Assembly (NCBI RefSeq): GCF_016859285.1
Contig: NC_053414.1
Coordinates: forward strand, 1 to 64,000
DNA: 64,000 nucleotides
Source: Xiphias gladius
Lineage: Eukaryota; Chordata; Actinopteri; Istiophoriformes; Xiphiidae
Direction: 5' to 3'
Every line of letters begins with the position of its first letter. Position 1 is the stretch's first letter. The notes below the pieces were generated by a model, which had not been told where the DNA came from, made no database searches, and worked only from the letters and a program-made list of their open reading frames with translations. Made by a program: the position numbers and the translations under genes. This document shows positions 58,701 through 64,000 of this stretch, one piece after another.

Positions 58701-60290
58701 AACCACATTAGGGGGCGGAGCATCGGCCCAGACTTTACATCCTACCGGGTAATTCCCCAAAATCATCTCGACCTCCTCCACAGGCAATGCCATACACACC
58801 CCAACTGCTACCTATCTGGTGACCGAACCGCAGACTAGCTCCAGTTTATGCACTGGTACTGGAATAATAGTCATACCCATACCCCGCATCGTGTAGCCTA
58901 CCAGGGTCTCTCAAAATTTTAACTGCAAGTTACTTCTTTCCAGGCAGGGACACATGACCATCTGAAAGAAACGCTGAATAATCCCCTTTACTTTCAGGCA
59001 CACAAGCAGGGGAACCGGGGGAATCAGAATGACCCACTGTTTGTAGTGCCAGCTGGGCAGAAGAAACGAAAGGGGCAGCCAAAGCAGCAGATTTTACTTG
59101 TGCATTACCTGAAAACTTTGCTTTACCTCTAAGAGCAGGACATTCATTTTTCCAGTGCCCTAACATTGGCAATAATTACAAGTTCTACCGGAATCATTTC
59201 TCTTCCAAGTACTGTGTTTAGGTCCATAAGAACTGGACTCCCCATATGACATAAAAGATTTACCCATGCGTGCTGAAAAACTACTCTGCTGCACATTAGC
59301 CAGGTTAAACGATTTCGCCAAATGTATGTTTATGAGTCAGAATTTACTCATCGGCCAAAACGGCTGCTTCTTGGGGCCTTTTAACTTTTCGGTCATTTAT
59401 GTAAGTAGCAATATTATCTGACACGCAGTTTTACAGTTGCTCAAGTGCTACTAAATCACACAGTTATTGAAAAGTTTTAACCTCTGATGCAGAACACCAG
59501 CAAATAAGCTGTACAACCAAATCTCTCACAAATTCGGTCTGGTGTTCCTTCTTTCTCAAATTCCTGAAACGTTGCCGATAGGCCTCAGGAACAAACTCTT
59601 ACACCCGCAACACTGCAGACTTAAAACTACCATATCTTTTTACTCCCTACCACCATCAAAGACGCATGGGCCTCCTGTGCCTTACCTGTGAGGACGCATT
59701 ACAACAATAAGCTGCGATGCTCATCAAACCAGTCACGGGACTCTGACACCCGCTCAAACAAAGAAAACAACAGGTCAGGATCTTTTTCTGTGAACTTGGG
59801 AAGCAATTTCAAGTTAGTTCCAATATCAAATCCACTTTTTTCCTGAACAGCACCCCCACCAAACAGCTTTCCCTCTATTATCAGCTTCATTTTATAGTGT
59901 TCCAATTCTAATTTTGCCTTCTCATTTTTTGTTTCATCACTTCCACTTCCAATTGTTTATACTGTAACATTTTGTCCTGTTCTAATTCAATCATTAACTG
60001 CTTTTCAAATGTTAAAGCATCATGGGTCACTGTAGGTGGAGCCCATCATGTTTACCCACAACTTCAGACAAAATCTCATCATCAACCAGTTTATTTTTCA
60101 GAAAAGCTTTTAAAAATTTTCTTTCAAACGTTTATCAGTCACCTCAATATCAAAGTGCTCAGCAATCTTTAATAATTGGTCCTTCTTACACTGATCCAAT
60201 AACTCCACTGAAGGAGTCTGAATAAATCTCAAAAGAGACCATATTCATAGTCATACCTTCAAATAGAGGACAAAGAGTGTAACAGGTGCA
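55703..60290 (-). mobile_element. Gmr1-like Ty3/Gypsy fossil, fullest copy (cassette 5)
   Basis: On the minus strand, in 5' to 3' order: gag (about 60240-58900, with a zinc-knuckle-like GHWKNECPALRGK near 59150), integrase (about 58470-57810; HHCC finger, then core), reverse transcriptase (about 57240-56840; MPFGLRNAPATFQRLMN), RNase H (56486-56232; YTDHNPLTFL) and 3' LTR (56108-55703). Gypsy-type RT with integrase upstream of it is the hallmark of the Gmr1 family of fish elements. No 5' LTR is seen here. Broken, with many breaks. Older than the cassette duplications. Confidence 0.85.
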
Positions 60291-61467
60291 CCTCAACAAA
60301 AATATTTTGTTACTATCAGCTTATTTGGTTTACAATTAATGAATATTTTTTTCCCCAGTTTCCGCTATTAAAATAGGTTGGAAGTGGATTCCAGGGAATC
60401 TCTTTTCCTGGGATTAAACACTACACCAAAGTTATGACAATTCATCAAGAATTCATTGGGCAACAAAACAATGGACTTTATCACAGGATATAGCTGTTCG
60501 TGTCCCATCTCCAACAGAGAGTCGCTTTTGATTTGTTTTAAAGAATCACAACGATGTTTCCCTGACCTTAAGGTTATTATAGCTTTATCCATGACGACAA
60601 AGCTCATCAAACCTTAACAAAGTGTTTATTTTAACACAAATCATGATCTTTACTTGAACCTGACCAAACATGAACCAAAGTGTTGTCACATCATAAAACC
60701 GACAAGTCCTCAAACCTAAATGACCATATGAGTCCTTTGTCCCTAGTCTCTGATACGACCCCTGGGAGTGTTTCATGAATTAGCGCCCCTACGGCGACAG
60801 GAGAGATGCCACAGATCGACTTAAACAGTGTTGTAAAAACAAAGAACTAACCCATTTATGCTGAGACAATGCTATGGTCAAGGTTTGATTAGGTTTAGGT
60901 ACAATAACAATTTATTGAGGTTTAGGGAGAGATCATTGTTTTGGTTACAATAAGTAACTCATTAAGGTTACAGGACCTTTGTTGTCATGGTTACAATAAT
61001 CAACAAGTGGTTAAGGTAATTGAACGCTCATGGTCATGGTTAAGAGAAACAGCATTAATTATCGGTTTGAAATGGTAAACAAACAGCAGTCTCCCATGTT
61101 AAAGTCCAATGTGTTGTCAACCCATTCATCCGTCCACAAGCTCCTCCCCCGTGAAGTTTGTGGAGCTATAACATCGTCACCTGACTTCCTCCTTTAATAC
61201 CATTATACTTCCTGCAGCCACGAGATGGCTTCATCAGTTGAATGTAAACTTGTGGTTTTGGGATATTTGCCAGAAAAACTGACGGTTTCTCACTCGACTG
61301 TAAGATATCACTCAACAATGGAAGGTAAATATGGGTGATAAGCTGTTTGCAGCAACAACATATGGGCTGCTTGTTTATGGGAGGACAGTCTCCATAAAAT
61401 GGATTTATTTTCCTACAGTGATTTGTAACAGATTTGGAAGAAACAGACAAATGATGTTGTCCTGCTG
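60291..61467. repeat. Noncoding repeat stretch in the V-J interval of cassette 5
   Basis: Near-identical counterpart of 1861-3050, including the unrecognised 103-codon frame (61166-61477, minus). No gene. Confidence 0.55.
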
Positions 61468-62590
61468 ATGGAGGCATCTGGTCTGAGAAACTTGCGTGTG
61501 TTTGTTGTAGAGAACAGTTACAATCAACAAAAAAGTCACAAAATAGTCACAATGAACGTCACACAAGGCAAGTTGGTTCCACTGACTTTCAGCTGCTACA
61601 GTCTGGAACTCAATGGATTAGTCCACTACTTGTCTACCTCCCTGGCTCAAATTCAGCAGACCCCCCACAGCATCCGTCCTGGGGGCAGTATGGTGAGCAC
61701 CTTCCTCAGCTCAGACGTGAACAGTTTGACCTATGAAAAGATAGCCTTCCTCTGCTGTTCCCCAGAGTCTCGCTAGGCCGGTAAGAAAGGAGATGGTGTA
61801 AGTGGTTCTGGCTTTTTTGATGGGGACAGAGGAAGGCTGGAGTTTGAAAGGTTTGCAGGCTCCTGGCTCCCTGGAGTAGCATTCAGGTGGTTATAGGCAG
61901 GGTTTGGAGGTGGAAACCGCCAGAGCAGGAACTGGAGACACCGCAGGAAGTGGCTGGGTTTGGACAGTGAGTGACTGGATCAGCTTGTTAATGGAGCCCA
62001 GGATGCACTCATGGAAGGAAGCCTCATGCAGTCCATTACTACCGATGTGAACTGATGTTCATGGCGACGAATGGCGTTGGTCAACTCAGTTCCTGGTCAC
62101 AAAGAGCTTGCAGCTGAGGTTGAGTCCATACTGTTCACATTGTACTGTGACGGCTCAGGTTGAGAAGGACTCAATAGAAAGACTCAGGACTTAGAGACAT
62201 CGGTAAAAGTTCAGAACAGTTCATCTTCATCATGGCTCGTCAAAAAGGAGGAGGCAAGGGAAAAAAGTAGGCGGTGGGCCGTGTTGGGTAACAGGCAGGA
62301 AGATGAACCAGGCAAAAGGCGAAAGGAGCAGGCAGGAGGCTCAATCTAAGACCAGGCAGGTCGTCAATACCAGGAAAAAACAAGAAAAACAGCCAAAAAA
62401 GGCGGGAAAGCTACAGCGTGGAAAGCACAATAGGCAATCTGGCAGGAAAGGAGCGAAAATGGGCCGGTATAAATACTACGACCTGATTAGGGAGTTGGGA
62501 ACAGGTGAGTAGGTGGAAGGGGAGGAGTCAGGTGGCTGAAAGGCAGGAAAGCCGGGGGGACTGCAGGACAGGAGGTCGTGGCAGGGTCTG
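61468..62590 (-). mobile_element. Second Ty3/Gypsy fossil: gag fragment plus LTR-like end (cassette 5)
   Basis: Counterpart of 3051-4165 in the same orientation. LTR-like part about 62215-62590. Broken. Confidence 0.65.
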
Positions 62591-63152
62591 AAATGAAATG
62601 AGGAGAGTTAGTAATGTGGAAAAATGAATGAATGCATGAATGAACTGTGACAAATCAAACATTTCTTAAATCTACCTCCTTATCTAAGCTTAAGGAGCGA
62701 ACCACATGACATACTGTTGAGTACGTTTATGTTGTAGAGATGGATTTGAAGTGATCTGCATCATTACACTTGTCTGCAATACATTGTGTATTTTATTGTG
62801 TTCTGTGTATTTTTATTATGTATCGTGATTTTAGCTTTGTACTTTTTACATGGTATGTTGTATAATGCTTACAAGAGACTGTCACAGTCAAAGACTTGGA
62901 CAAATTCAAATGTTGACCTGATGGTGGCGAAGTCAAAGGACCAAAGTTACCACAGTTCATCCTGAGGGGAACGTGAACGTCTGAAACTATTTATATGTGA
63001 ATATTTGTTGAGATATTTGAGCAAAAAAGAGAAGAAAGGAAGAGACAGTCATGTTGATGTGAACATGAGAGAAACACTTGGTGGAGCTGAAACATGATCC
63101 TGGTTCATCATTTGGACTCGTTCACCTCAGCTGACACATTCAACAGCAGACA

Positions 63153-63180
63153 GGTTTTTGTACCAGTCTGTTTCACTGTG
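63153..63180 (+). other. J recombination signal, 12-bp spacer (cassette 5)
   Basis: GGTTTTTGT (63153-63161), 12-bp spacer, CACTGTG (63174-63180). Perfect consensus. Confidence 0.95.
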
Positions 63181-63232
63181 AGAGGAAAGTACTACAGCAT
63201 CTTCAGCTCTGGAACGAAACTGTATGTAACAG
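63181..63232 (+). CDS. TRGJ: TCR gamma J segment with altered FGXG motif (cassette 5)
   Basis: Encodes RGKYYSIFSSGTKLYVT in 52 bp with an intact RSS and donor (CAG|GTAAG). The conserved FGSG reads FSSG: GGC (Gly) in the other four J segments is AGC (Ser) here. The first Gly of the motif allows the G-strand bulge of V domains, so a chain using this J may fold less well. The frame is otherwise open. The C gene it would splice to lies beyond the right edge. Confidence 0.9.
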
Positions 63233-64000
63233 GTAAGAATCCACATTTATTTTCCTTCAGTTGTTTTACTGAAGAAGTTTAAAATGTGTTTTCAGTCAGT
63301 TTCATCTGCTTCAGACTTTACATGTTAGTTTTTTCATAGTTAGTACAAAGTTCCTTATGCAGCCGCTCTGAAATGGAAAGGTTGGATAATTTGTGAAAAG
63401 ATGTTTAAATCTCACTGCACAGCAGAAGGAATTCTTTATTTCTGCTCGAGGTAAAAAGTTCTGATATTGTGAGTGCAATCTGGAATCAGCTGCTGCTGAA
63501 TGAATCATCAGACGTCTTCTCTCTTCTCTCTCCTGAAATCAATTCATTTTTAGACAAATGACTGTGGAGGATTTTCCTGCTCAGTTGACTTTTTGTACAA
63601 AATTTAGAGTTGATCAAAGTGAATTTCAGTGATGAGCAGGATTCTTCACATTCAGTCTAATTCATAAAAGTAAAATGTTTCCTAAACGTTCATTTTGTTC
63701 ACGGGAAATGATATTTCTAAAGTTTCTGGTGGTAAATACATTAAATGAACACAGTTGTTTTCTGATAATAGATTTATTCTGTATGAAATATTGGGAAAAA
63801 AATTACGTTTTATATTCAACATTACATAAAAGTTGTATGATGTTAAATGATCAAGAGAGTGTCAATTAAATATAATTAATAGACTGAAAAGACATTTTCT
63901 GTTCATGCAGTATATCAGCATGATGATGTACAATATATAAATCTATATTACCAAGGTAAAATTCACAGTAAATACATGTTTCAGGTTAAAACTGTATATT
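63233..64000. other. J-C intron, cassette 5, cut by the window edge
   Basis: Near-identical to 4811-5600. The C gene, expected about 1.7 kb after J, would start near 64.9 kb, outside the window. Confidence 0.8.

Overview
The window is teleost fish DNA, most likely percomorph. It holds part of a T-cell receptor gamma (TRG) locus. The locus call rests on four things seen directly. J segments carry an FGSG motif behind a perfect 12-spacer recombination signal (12-RSS). V segments carry a long-spacer RSS. There is no D segment. The constant region is an Ig-C domain followed by a transmembrane exon with a mid-membrane lysine (LIVKSLVY) and a very short tail. The fish assignment comes from compact introns, Gmr1-like and other Ty3/Gypsy fossils, a hAT/BED fragment, a LINE RT fragment and a repeat I associate with perch-like fishes.

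Layout: five V-J-C cassettes alternate in orientation. Cassette 1 (+) has J 4759-4810 and C 6499-7783; its V lies left of the window. Cassette 2 (-) has C 11751-12337, J 14052-14103 and a damaged V at 22711-23162. Cassette 3 (+) has a damaged V at 26034-26526, J 34270-34321 and C 36027-37311. Cassette 4 (-) has C 41284-41870, J 43584-43635 and an intact V at 50653-51110. Cassette 5 (+) has an intact V at 54183-54640 and J 63181-63232; its C lies right of the window. Neighbours therefore meet tail-to-tail (C-C spacers 7829-11705 and 37357-41238) or head-to-head (V-V spacers 23321-25860 and 51272-54021). A pair of cassettes repeats with a period of about 28-29.5 kb.

The constant genes fall into two forms. 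Plus-strand cassettes have a separate 75-bp (73-bp in cassette 3) connecting-peptide exon and one version of a short patch in the Ig domain. Minus-strand cassettes lack that exon and have a different patch. Each cassette in view has one J and, where visible, one V, so V-to-J joining could be a local deletion inside a cassette or an inversion between cassettes.

The V-J intervals are filled with the same fossils in every cassette: a Gmr1-like Ty3/Gypsy element (integrase ahead of reverse transcriptase), always antisense to TRG; a second Ty3/Gypsy fragment with gag and an LTR-like stretch; and simple noncoding repeats. They were in place before the cassettes duplicated. From about 21.35 to 32.3 kb the sequence carries far more small insertions and deletions than its duplicate at 49.4-61 kb, in coding and noncoding DNA alike, and both ends are abnormal junctions. 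This looks like unpolished gap-fill, so the damaged state of the V genes at 22.7 and 26.2 kb should not be trusted.
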